From Gammaproteobacteria bacterium (GTDB taxonomy: Bacteria; Pseudomonadota; Gammaproteobacteria; Pseudomonadales; Cellvibrionaceae): a stretch of DNA of 20,885 nt. This document shows, one piece after another, positions 13,837 through 20,885 of the stretch. Position 1 is the stretch's first letter; each line of letters starts with the position of its first letter. The stretch covers positions 1 through 20,885 of the forward strand of contig JAGKWO010000062.1 in the NCBI GenBank assembly GCA_021151835.1, in the 5' to 3' direction. The translations under genes and the position numbers were made by a program. The notes below the pieces were generated by a model. That model was not told the origin of the DNA and searched no databases. It worked only from the letters and a program-made list of their open reading frames with translations.

Positions 13837-16800
13837 TTAACCTACAAACACCCGCGCATTGCGGAACAGGCGCAACCAGGCTCCATCGTCTTTCCAGTCA
13901 TCCGGCTTCCAGGAATTGGTGACAGCGCGGAATACCCGCTCCGGGTGCGGCATCATGATGGTGACGCGTCCATCGGTACTGGCAACGCTGGTAATACCCA
14001 GGGGCGAACCGTTCGGGTTTGCTGGGTAGGATTCAGTGGCTTGCAAATTATTGTCGATAAAACGCATAGCCACAGTGCCGCTTTCGTTACAGCGTTTAAG
14101 GGCTTCCGCGTTAGCAAACTCGGCATAACCTTCACCGTGTGCAACAGCGACCGGCATATGGGAACCGGCCATGCCATTGAACAATACAGAGGAAGATTCC
14201 TGCACTTGCACCAGGCTGAAACGCGCTTCAAATTGCTCCGACAGGTTACGCACAAAACGAGGCCAGTGATCAGCACCGGGGATCAGGTTTTTGAGGTTGG
14301 ACATCATCTGGCAACCGTTACAAACACCGAGGCTGAAAGTGTCATTGCGATGGAAGAACCGTTCAAATTCATCGCGGACCTTGGTGTTGAACAAAATGGT
14401 TTTGGACCAGCCTTCACCCGCGCCCAATACGTCACCGTAAGAGAAGCCACCGCAGGCAACCAAGCCTTTGAACTGCTCCAGGGATACACGACCGGACAAC
14501 AAATCACTCATGTGCACATCTACCGCTTTGAAACCGGCGCGATCAAATGCCGCAGCCATTTCCACGTGACCATTTACACCTTGCTCACGCAACACGGCGA
14601 TAGCAGGACGAACACCGGTATTGATAAAGGGCGCTGCAACATCATCATTTGGGTCATAGCTGAGTTTCACACTCAAACCAGGATTGGGTTGGGTAAGGGC
14701 TGCAAATTCCTGCTCAGCACAGATAGGGTTATCGCGCAGTGATTGGATGCGATAACTGGTTTCGCTCCACAGTGCTTGCAATTGCGCACGCGGTTGATCG
14801 AAAAGCACTTTGCCATTTAGGCTGATGCTCAACGAATCATTAGCGTTCAATCCGCCGATAATGTTCACTGTCAAACCGGCATCTGCAAAACGTTTCTGCA
14901 CTGCAGCAGATTGCGCGCGCGTAACTTGTATTACTGCGCCCGCTTCTTCGCTAAATAAAATTGCGAGGGCATCATCACCCAAGCCGTCAAGGTTGATGCT
15001 AACACCGGTATGACCAGCGAAAGCCATTTCGGCCACCGTGGCGAACAAACCACCGTCAGAGCGGTCGTGATAAGCGAGCAATTCATTCGCAGCTATGCTT
15101 GCTTGCATGGCATTGAAGAAACCCTTGAGTTGCTCGGCAGAGTCCAGATCGGCAGGCTTTTGGCCCAGTTGGTTGTAAACCTGCGCGAGGATAGAACCGC
15201 CGAGACGATTTTTTCCATTACCGAGATCAACCAAAATTAAATCAGTATCCCCTTTGTCAGTGCGCAATTGTGGAGTCAGGGTTTGACGCACATCTACTAC
15301 TGGAGTGAATGCAGAAATCACCAACGACAAAGGTGCAGTCACTGCTTTGTCTTTGCCATCTTCTTTCCACGCAGTGCGCATGGACATCGAGTCCTTACCT
15401 ACTGGAATAGTAATACCCAAGGCCGGGCACAATTCCATGCCCACTGCCTCTACCGTGCGGTACAGTTTTTCTTCTTCGCCTTTGTGGCCAGCGGCGCACA
15501 TCCAGTTGGCAGACAGTTTTATATCAGACAATTTTGCAATGCGGGTAGCCGCAATATTGGTAATCGCTTCCGCAATCGCCATACGACCAGAGGCAGGAGC
15601 ATCCAACAGGGCAACAGGTGTGCGCTCGCCCATGCTCATGGCTTCGCCAGCATAGGAGTCATAGCTCACGGTAGTCACTGCAACGTCCGCCACTGGCACT
15701 TGCCATGGGCCAACCATTTGATCACGCGCTACCATGCCGGTTACCGAGCGGTCGCCGATGGTGATCAGGAAGTTTTTGCTCGCTACTGCCGGGTGTTTCA
15801 ACACACGCTCAGCCGCTTCTTTTACATCAATACCTGCAGTGCTGAACGCTACCGTTTTTGCGTTGTGCTTTTCCGCAACACGATGCATCTTTGGCGGCTT
15901 ACCAAACAATACCGACATCGGCAAATCGACCGGTTTTGCATCGAAGTGTTTGTCATTTACCACCAGATGTTTTTCGTCAGTTGCTTCACCCACTACCGCG
16001 TAAGCCGCTCGCTCGCGTTGGCAGATAGCTTCAAAGCGCGGCAGGTCAGCCGGTGCGATTGCTAATACATAGCGCTCTTGGGATTCGTTACACCAAATCG
16101 CCAAGGGGCTCATGCTCGGCTCGTCGTTAGGCACATTGCGCAATTCGAATTTGCCGCCGGTACCGCCGTCTTTTACCAATTCCGGGAAAGCGTTCGACAG
16201 GCCACCCGCACCTACATCGTGAATAAAGGCGATGGGGTTTTTATCGCCCAACTGCCAGCAGGCATCGATCACTTCCTGGCAGCGCCGTTCCATTTCCGGG
16301 TTTTGACGCTGTACCGAGGCGAAATCCAGATCTTCGGAGGAAGAACCGGAAGTCATCGAAGACGCTGCACCGCCGCCCAGACCAATCAGCATCGCCGGGC
16401 CACCCAATACTACCAACTTGGTGCCAGCACCAAAGGGTGGCTTCTCAATGTGTTCGGTTTTGATGTTGCCGTAACCACCGGCCAGCATGATTGGCTTGTG
16501 ATAACCGCGACGCTCGCCGTCGAAGTTTTCTTCAAAGGTACGGAAGTAACCGCAAATGTTCGGACGACCAAATTCGTTGTTAAACGCCGCGCCGCCGATG
16601 GGGCCTTCGAGCATGATGTCGAGCGCGTTGACGATACGGTTGGGCTTGCCGTAATTCTCTTCCCATGGCTGTTCAAAACCGGGAATCTGCAGATTGGAAA
16701 CGGTAAACCCGGTCAAGCCCACTTTGGGTTTGGAGCCGCGACCTACCGCGCCCTCGTCACGGATCTCTCCACCAGCCCCGGTACCCGCGCCAGAGAAAGG

Positions 16801-17703
16801 CGAGATCGCCGTCGGGTGGTTATGGGTTTCCACTTTCATCAGCATATGGATTGGCTGCTGGGTGTACTCGTAAGCTTTGGTTTCGGGGTTTGGATAAAAC
16901 CGCCCTGCTTCGTGACCAACGACTACGGCGGCGTTATCGGCATAGGCAGATAGCACGTCTTCGCCGCCCACTTCGTTGGTATTTTTGATCATTTTGAACA
17001 GGCTGCGCTGCTGATCTTCGCCATCGATAGTCCATGAGGCGTTGAAGATTTTATGGCGGCAGTGCTCCGAGTTGGCCTGGGCAAACATCATCAACTCTAC
17101 GTCGATGGGGTTGCGCCCAAGGGCGGTGAAACTTTCAACCAGGTAATCAATCTCGTCCTCGGCCAAGGCCAACCCCAGGGATTTGTTGGCATCAACCAGG
17201 GCTGCGCGGCCGCCCCCCAGGATATCCACCGAGGTCTGTGCCGCCGGTTGTTGTTGGGTAAACAGATGCTCCGCCGCTTCCAGGCTATCAAACACCGTTT
17301 CCACCATGCGGTCATGCAGCAAAGCGGCAATGGCGCTGCGGTCTGCGGCTGACGCGCCGGTCACGTAGTAGGCAATACCGCGTTCGATACGTTTCACGCT
17401 CTCCAGGCCGGTGTTGCGCGCAATATCCGTGGCTTTGGAGGCCCAGGGGGAAATGGTGCCCAAGCGCGGAACCACCAGGAATAATTCCCCCTCGTGGCTG
17501 GCTTCTTTCTCAACCCTGGGGCCGTAGGTCAACAACTGCTTGAGCACTTGCCCCTGGGTTTCGCTCAATGGGGAAGAAAGATTGGCAAAATGGACAAATT
17601 CTGAACTTATGCCGGTTACAGCAGGGACACGTTGTTGCAGGCTGGAAAGGAGTTTTTGGGTGCGAAAACTGGAAAGAGCGGGAGCGCCACGCAGGATTAA
17701 CAT
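13837..17703 (-). CDS. purL: Phosphoribosylformylglycinamidine synthase (FGAR amidotransferase), single-chain PurL
   Basis: Fourth step of de novo purine synthesis: FGAR, glutamine and ATP to FGAM, in the cytoplasm. From the ATG at 17703 the protein has 1288 residues, matching the 1290-1300 typical of gammaproteobacterial PurL, and begins MLILRGAPALSSFR as family members do. Order: PurS-like N-terminal domain; linker with ANSEHCRHK (about 210-218); two AIRS/FGAM-synthase halves (with GGAAS and DVGAGGLSN glycine-rich motifs); C-terminal class I glutaminase with C1128 in GVCNGCQ and H1253/E1255 in PHPER. GAGG lies 11 nt before this ATG. The reading frame stays open upstream to 18306 through a Crp-like domain, so a 1489-residue fusion is possible (see the next entry). 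The catalytic part looks intact. A terminator follows at 13785-13816. Confidence 0.97.
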   Translation of the reverse strand: MLILRGAPALSSFRTQKLLSSLQQRVPAVTGISSEFVHFANLSSPLSETQGQVLKQLLTYGPRVEKEASHEGELFLVVPRLGTISPWASKATDIARNTGLESVKRIERGIAYYVTGASAADRSAIAALLHDRMVETVFDSLEAAEHLFTQQQPAAQTSVDILGGGRAALVDANKSLGLALAEDEIDYLVESFTALGRNPIDVELMMFAQANSEHCRHKIFNASWTIDGEDQQRSLFKMIKNTNEVGGEDVLSAYADNAAVVVGHEAGRFYPNPETKAYEYTQQPIHMLMKVETHNHPTAISPFSGAGTGAGGEIRDEGAVGRGSKPKVGLTGFTVSNLQIPGFEQPWEENYGKPNRIVNALDIMLEGPIGGAAFNNEFGRPNICGYFRTFEENFDGERRGYHKPIMLAGGYGNIKTEHIEKPPFGAGTKLVVLGGPAMLIGLGGGAASSMTSGSSSEDLDFASVQRQNPEMERRCQEVIDACWQLGDKNPIAFIHDVGAGGLSNAFPELVKDGGTGGKFELRNVPNDEPSMSPLAIWCNESQERYVLAIAPADLPRFEAICQRERAAYAVVGEATDEKHLVVNDKHFDAKPVDLPMSVLFGKPPKMHRVAEKHNAKTVAFSTAGIDVKEAAERVLKHPAVASKNFLITIGDRSVTGMVARDQMVGPWQVPVADVAVTTVSYDSYAGEAMSMGERTPVALLDAPASGRMAIAEAITNIAATRIAKLSDIKLSANWMCAAGHKGEEEKLYRTVEAVGMELCPALGITIPVGKDSMSMRTAWKEDGKDKAVTAPLSLVISAFTPVVDVRQTLTPQLRTDKGDTDLILVDLGNGKNRLGGSILAQVYNQLGQKPADLDSAEQLKGFFNAMQASIAANELLAYHDRSDGGLFATVAEMAFAGHTGVSINLDGLGDDALAILFSEEAGAVIQVTRAQSAAVQKRFADAGLTVNIIGGLNANDSLSISLNGKVLFDQPRAQLQALWSETSYRIQSLRDNPICAEQEFAALTQPNPGLSVKLSYDPNDDVAAPFINTGVRPAIAVLREQGVNGHVEMAAAFDRAGFKAVDVHMSDLLSGRVSLEQFKGLVACGGFSYGDVLGAGEGWSKTILFNTKVRDEFERFFHRNDTFSLGVCNGCQMMSNLKNLIPGADHWPRFVRNLSEQFEARFSLVQVQESSSVLFNGMAGSHMPVAVAHGEGYAEFANAEALKRCNESGTVAMRFIDNNLQATESYPANPNGSPLGITSVASTDGRVTIMMPHPERVFRAVTNSWKPDDWKDDGAWLRLFRNARVFVG

Positions 17704-18306
17704 AGTGGGAAGAGCCTCGGCATGGGTAATGACAAAAGAGAGGCGCGCATTGTACTCGTTTTGTGATAACCGGCCTACCAGGTCCGCCTCACGCTCGCAA
17801 AATATTAAATAGCGCTCTTCCGGCGACATGCATAGCAACTCATATTCGCGCCGCTCTTTTTTCATCGCCAATTTTAATAGCATGGAATTTAACACCAAGG
17901 TCATTTCCGGGTTATCGGCAACCAGGCTCAACACCGCTTGCTTGGGCACGACGATCACCGAAGAGTCCTCCAGGCTGAGCACAGTAAATGAACTGGGGTT
18001 ACCTGCAACAATGGCTTGCATGCTGGCTATAAACTCGCCATCGGTTAAAAAAGATTTAATGAATTCTTTTCCATCCAAGGTTTCATAGTAGGCTTTCACC
18101 AAACCCTGCTGGATAAAGAATAAATTACCTGCGCTCTCTCCCTGCCTGAATAAAAATGTCCCTTTGGGAAAATGGCGAACACTACCTAATTGTTTTAATT
18201 GCTCGTTCAAAAAATAACTCCCGTTAACTACGAAACCCTTCCTCACGCGCATTAAAAAAACATGACGCAATTCGAATTTACTTTGACGTAAAAATTTAGG
18301 CGACAA
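17704..18306 (-). pseudogene. Crp/Fnr-like cyclic-nucleotide-binding domain, HTH lost, in frame with purL
   Basis: The 201 codons upstream of the purL ATG are open and in its frame. Residues about 38-150 form a cNMP-binding beta-roll (FPKGTFLFRQGESAGNLFF, then GKEFIKSFLTDGEF), followed by the long C-helix and the conserved segment SPEERYLIFCEREADLVG. In full-length Crp/Fnr proteins a recognition HTH of about 30-40 residues follows LSQNE. Here it is absent: after codon 184 (17755) the sequence has no Crp likeness and runs 17 codons into PurL. No HTH remnant is visible in other frames, so it was lost by deletion, not by a frameshift. The first start is TTG at 18306 with AGG upstream; TTG at 18210 with GGGAG 7 nt upstream is an alternative. 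It is either a dead regulator fragment or the N-terminal part of a chimera. Confidence 0.7.
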
Positions 18307-18344
18307 GCTTACCTGTCCTGATTGGCACTGATTCTAACCGGTAA

Positions 18345-18360
18345 ATTAACCGAGGTTAAT
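18345..18360. promoter_or_regulatory. Perfect 16-bp palindrome, candidate operator in the divergent spacer
   Basis: ATTAACC-GA-GGTTAAT is a perfect 7-bp inverted repeat with a 2-nt centre. It lies between the crp-like start (18306) and the dehydrogenase start (18429). A related half-site, TAACCGGTA, lies just upstream (18335-18343). Such a short-spaced AT-rich dyad is typical of a dimeric repressor site (TetR- or MarR-type, for instance). It does not match the Crp/Fnr consensus. Confidence 0.45.
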
Positions 18361-18428
18361 GAATTATGATTTTTTGTCACCTTAGAATACACGCATTAAT
18401 TAAAACTCACACAGGATCACATGGATAT

Positions 18429-19166
18429 ATGAAATTACAGGACAAAACTTTACTCATTACCGGTGGCACTTCAGGCATCGGTTATGCCTTGGTAAAAAAA
18501 TTGGCAGCAACCAACAAAGCCATCATTGTCATCGCCCGTAACCCCGTCCATTTGGAAAAATTAAAAAGCCAATTTCCCAATGTGCATACTTACAAATGCT
18601 CCCTTGCATGCAAGATGGATGTGGAAAAGACACTCAGCGAAATCATTAACGCGCACCCTGACATTTCTGTTGTGATTAACAATGCTGGCATTCAGGAAAC
18701 CCCAACTTTCCTCGATAAGGATTTCAATTTCGATAGCATTGAAAATGAGATCACCGTCAACCTGACCGCCCCAATTTGGATAAGCGCCCTCATGCTCGGG
18801 CCACTTCTGAACCTGAAAACGCCTGCCGCTATTGTGAATGTAACCTCGGGACTGGGGCTGTACCCCAAAAAAAATTCGGCGGTTTATTGTGCAACCAAAG
18901 CCGGGCTACGCAATTTTACCAAGAGTTTCCGCTATCAATTAGAAGACACCAACATCAAGGTATTCGAAGCCATCATGCCATTGGTTGACACACCCATGAC
19001 CCAAGGAAGGGGAAAAGGAAAAATTTCGCCGGAACATGCTGCAGGCTCGATCATCGATGGCATTGAAAATGATGACGAGGAGATCTACGTCGGTAAGGCC
19101 AAATTAATTCCCCTGGTATCACGCTTGAGTCCCACATTAATGGCCAAAATTATGAAGGCCGGTTAA
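18429..19166 (+). CDS. Short-chain dehydrogenase/reductase, DltE-like
   Basis: Starting at the ATG at 18429 the protein has 245 residues, normal for classical SDRs. It carries the NAD(P)-binding TGGTSGIG (11-18), NNAG (84-87), the active-site N111, S140 and Y153-x3-K157, all in place. The opening MKLQDKTLLITGGTSGIG and the following pattern fit the DltE-type SDR group (COG3967). An earlier in-frame ATG at 18366 would add 21 residues before the Rossmann start with no good ribosome site and is less likely; AGGA lies about 13 nt before 18429. The stop is 13 bp from the next gene, so the two are almost certainly one operon. Substrate unknown. It is divergent from the crp-like/purL frame, with a palindrome between. 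Confidence 0.9.
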   Translation: MKLQDKTLLITGGTSGIGYALVKKLAATNKAIIVIARNPVHLEKLKSQFPNVHTYKCSLACKMDVEKTLSEIINAHPDISVVINNAGIQETPTFLDKDFNFDSIENEITVNLTAPIWISALMLGPLLNLKTPAAIVNVTSGLGLYPKKNSAVYCATKAGLRNFTKSFRYQLEDTNIKVFEAIMPLVDTPMTQGRGKGKISPEHAAGSIIDGIENDDEEIYVGKAKLIPLVSRLSPTLMAKIMKAG

Positions 19167-19179
19167 GGAGCAACCCCCT

Positions 19180-19845
19180 ATGAAACAATTAATTACCATT
19201 GCGCTTGTCCTTGCCACCCTGTTTGCATCCACTTTTATTGTGATCAAAGCGACAGGCGCATTGACGGTTGACGATATAAAACACTGGCTGTCACTGGCAT
19301 CGGAAATTAATCCTGTGTATGTGGCGATGGTGGTGATTGTCTTGCTCTTTGCCGACTTATTTATTGCCGTTCCCACCCTGACGGTGTGCATTCTATCGGG
19401 CTACTTCCTGGGCTGGACAACGGGCGCCCTGGCTGCCACCACTGGCATGTTCCTCGCCGGCGTGATTGGTTACTGGATCAGCTGGATGTTTGGGCCAAAA
19501 CTGCTGATAAAAATCTATAAGGATCCGAAACAGTTGGCACATATGCGCGATATTTTTTCCGAGCACGGCACCAGTGTCATCCTGATGTGCCGTGCAATGC
19601 CAATTTTGCCGGAAGTGGTTTGCTGCCTGGCGGGAGCTAACAAAATGTCGTTCTTCAAATTTTTTGCTTATTTCAGCATATCAACCCTGCCCTACGCATT
19701 TATCGCTGCGTTTGCAGGTTCCAAAAGCAGCCTGAGCAATCCTACGCCAGCCATTCTCACCGCGATTGGAATTTCATTGGTGCTCTGGTGTTCCTGGTTT
19801 ATTTTCCTGCGCCGCCACTACCCGAAATCCGACCTGGCGCAATAA
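19180..19845 (+). CDS. VTT-domain (TVP38/TMEM64, DedA-like) inner-membrane protein
   Basis: The 221-residue protein has an N-terminal helix (about 4-26), a helix at 46-66, a re-entrant VTT/SNARE-associated core with LSGYFLGWTTGAL and TGMFLAGVIGYWISWMFG, the RAMPILPEV signature (about 137-145) with its conserved Arg and Pro, and two final helices. This family is linked to lipid scrambling or undecaprenyl-phosphate and phospholipid translocation, and to membrane homeostasis. AAGGAG lies 9 nt before the ATG. It is 13 bp downstream of the dehydrogenase and 83 bp upstream of the acyltransferase. A short stem, CCTGGC (19833-19838) with GCCAGG (19846-19851), spans its stop codon but has no T-run. 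Confidence 0.92.
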   Translation: MKQLITIALVLATLFASTFIVIKATGALTVDDIKHWLSLASEINPVYVAMVVIVLLFADLFIAVPTLTVCILSGYFLGWTTGALAATTGMFLAGVIGYWISWMFGPKLLIKIYKDPKQLAHMRDIFSEHGTSVILMCRAMPILPEVVCCLAGANKMSFFKFFAYFSISTLPYAFIAAFAGSKSSLSNPTPAILTAIGISLVLWCSWFIFLRRHYPKSDLAQ

Positions 19846-19928
19846 GCCAGGCGCAAACAATAAAAATCCAGCTGACATAAAACATATCGAAGGAATTTGA
19901 CTTCTCTCAACCATACGAGGCATTTGTA

Positions 19929-20885
19929 ATGGAAGTTTTAGACTCAATTGCGAACAAAACCCGCAGCATACACTTTAATACCATCCTGGATGTTCCCGCC
20001 GAACAATGGGATGCCGTAGTACCGCGCACCACCGGGTTAAGGCACAACCTGTTGCAAACGTTCGAGTTATCGCGCGTCAATAACCTGCGCTGCCATTACT
20101 TGGCGTTCGCGCAGGGTGACCAATGGATAGGTAAAGCCAACCTGTATGAAGTATCCATGGATTTCGCCTCTCTGGATAAAAACCTTTCACCCCATGCGCG
20201 ACGTTTGATAAAAAATTGGTTTCCCAACTATTTGCATCTCTCCATGGCAGAGTGTGGCTTGTTCGCCATGAACGGTGACGGCATAGCCGTGAATGACTCG
20301 CAGCACCTGGAGCAAGTGATTCCGCTCATCCATAACCAACTGCAAACCATTGCTACCGAAAAAGACCTGGATTTGCTGGTGTTTCGTGATGTACCCCTGG
20401 ATCAATATCACCTGTACGAAAAAATCCTGACACCTTTGGGCTACACGCCGTCGGCGGGTTTCACCAATGCGGTCATTAATATTCGTTGGGATTCTATCGA
20501 ATCCTATCTGGAAAGCTTGAATAGCAAAGACAGGTATAAGTTGAAAACCGCACTCAAAATTGAGGAAGATTTTGGTATACGCGTTGAAATAACGTCTGAT
20601 TACAAACATCTGGCGAAGGAAATGGCCAACTTATGGCGCAACGTCAACGCATCCTCCGATGACTACAATCGCGAACAGTTGGATGAAGCTTTCTTTTATG
20701 AAGCGGGCCTGCGCTTGCAGGATAATAGCGAAGCTATTTTATTTTACGCCGGTGAACAGTTAGTGGCGTTTATGTGGAACCTGGTTGGCACGGAAGATTA
20801 TCACATGGCGGATTGGGGTGTGGATTACGATTACCCACAATACCGCGAGGCAAATTTTTACCGTGCCGCTTCCATGATCTCCTTG
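19929..20885 (+). CDS. GNAT/FemAB-like acyltransferase, 3' end beyond the window
   Basis: 319 codons are visible and open to the right edge. The protein is soluble, with no signal peptide. The layout resembles a GNAT-fold FemAB-like or Acetyltransf_6-type acyltransferase: an N-terminal half with VPAEQWDAVVP, LRHNLLQTFE and LDLLVFRDVP, then a second half with YLESLNSKDRYKLKTALK and a beta-rich segment EAILFYAGEQLVAFMWNL before YPQYREANFYRA. The RYKLK stretch and the late hydrophobic strand are typical of the second GNAT half. GAGG lies 8 nt before the ATG. In this operon, with an SDR and a lipid-translocation-type VTT protein, transfer of an acyl group to a lipid or cell-wall precursor is plausible, but the substrate cannot be told. 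Confidence 0.75.
   Translation, partial: MEVLDSIANKTRSIHFNTILDVPAEQWDAVVPRTTGLRHNLLQTFELSRVNNLRCHYLAFAQGDQWIGKANLYEVSMDFASLDKNLSPHARRLIKNWFPNYLHLSMAECGLFAMNGDGIAVNDSQHLEQVIPLIHNQLQTIATEKDLDLLVFRDVPLDQYHLYEKILTPLGYTPSAGFTNAVINIRWDSIESYLESLNSKDRYKLKTALKIEEDFGIRVEITSDYKHLAKEMANLWRNVNASSDDYNREQLDEAFFYEAGLRLQDNSEAILFYAGEQLVAFMWNLVGTEDYHMADWGVDYDYPQYREANFYRAASMISL

Noticed and set aside
13945..17352. Long plus-strand frames of up to 291 codons opposite purL
   Set aside because: They are antisense to highly conserved PurL domains, have no family-like motifs, and reflect the GC-rich codon pattern.
19833..19851. CCTGGC/GCCAGG stem at the VTT gene stop as a terminator
   Set aside because: Only 6 bp, spans the stop codon and has no T-run; read-through to the acyltransferase is expected.
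20187..20609. Minus-strand frame of 140 codons
   Set aside because: Antisense to the acyltransferase, which has a good start, ribosome site and family-like motifs.

Overview
The window looks like a chromosomal segment from a plant-cell-wall-degrading gammaproteobacterium, most likely Cellvibrio or a close relative (Cellvibrionaceae). The reasons are secreted enzymes built from CBM2, CBM6, GH5 and GH3 modules joined by poly-serine linkers, a secreted CBM2/YceI/cytochrome c protein of the type known from Cellvibrio japonicus (Cbp2D/Cbp2E), and a gammaproteobacterial single-chain PurL. The genus is inferred from protein architecture only.

Positions 1-11865 form a polysaccharide-degradation block, all on the minus strand. 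In transcription order it holds: a 1097-residue endoglucanase with two GH5-CBM6 cassettes plus a third CBM6 (11865-8572) with its own terminator; a secreted GH3 beta-glucosidase with a PA14 insert (8484-5959); a GEVED/PEP-CTERM-like surface protein (5912-5109); a seven-helix membrane AraC-type regulator with a TTG start (4835-3552); about 370 bp of non-coding DNA with a terminator and a long hairpin; a small His-containing membrane protein (3182-2604); and a large CBM2-CBM6-YceI-cytochrome c protein (2520 to beyond position 1). A plausible reading is that GH5 cuts beta-glucan chains, GH3 hydrolyses the oligosaccharides, and the c-type cytochrome protein supplies electrons for oxidative cleavage by LPMOs encoded elsewhere. 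The AraC-type membrane protein is a candidate local sensor.

Positions 11866-13836 are a transition zone. It contains a 333-bp spacer with a 26-bp dyad, a small 86-residue hypothetical protein, a 360-residue exported protein with faint ADP-ribosylglycohydrolase-like features, and a strong purL terminator.

Positions 13837-18306 hold purL on the minus strand (13837-17703). Upstream and in the same open frame lies a Crp/Fnr-like cyclic-nucleotide-binding domain that has lost its DNA-binding HTH. The frame is open from 18306 to the purL stop, giving a potential 1489-residue chimera. This is the most unusual feature in the window.

Positions 18307-20885 run on the plus strand: a 122-bp divergent spacer with a perfect 16-bp palindrome, a DltE-like short-chain dehydrogenase, a VTT (TVP38/DedA-like) membrane protein, and the start of a FemAB/GNAT-like acyltransferase that runs off the right edge. 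These three look co-transcribed and suggest envelope or lipid metabolism.
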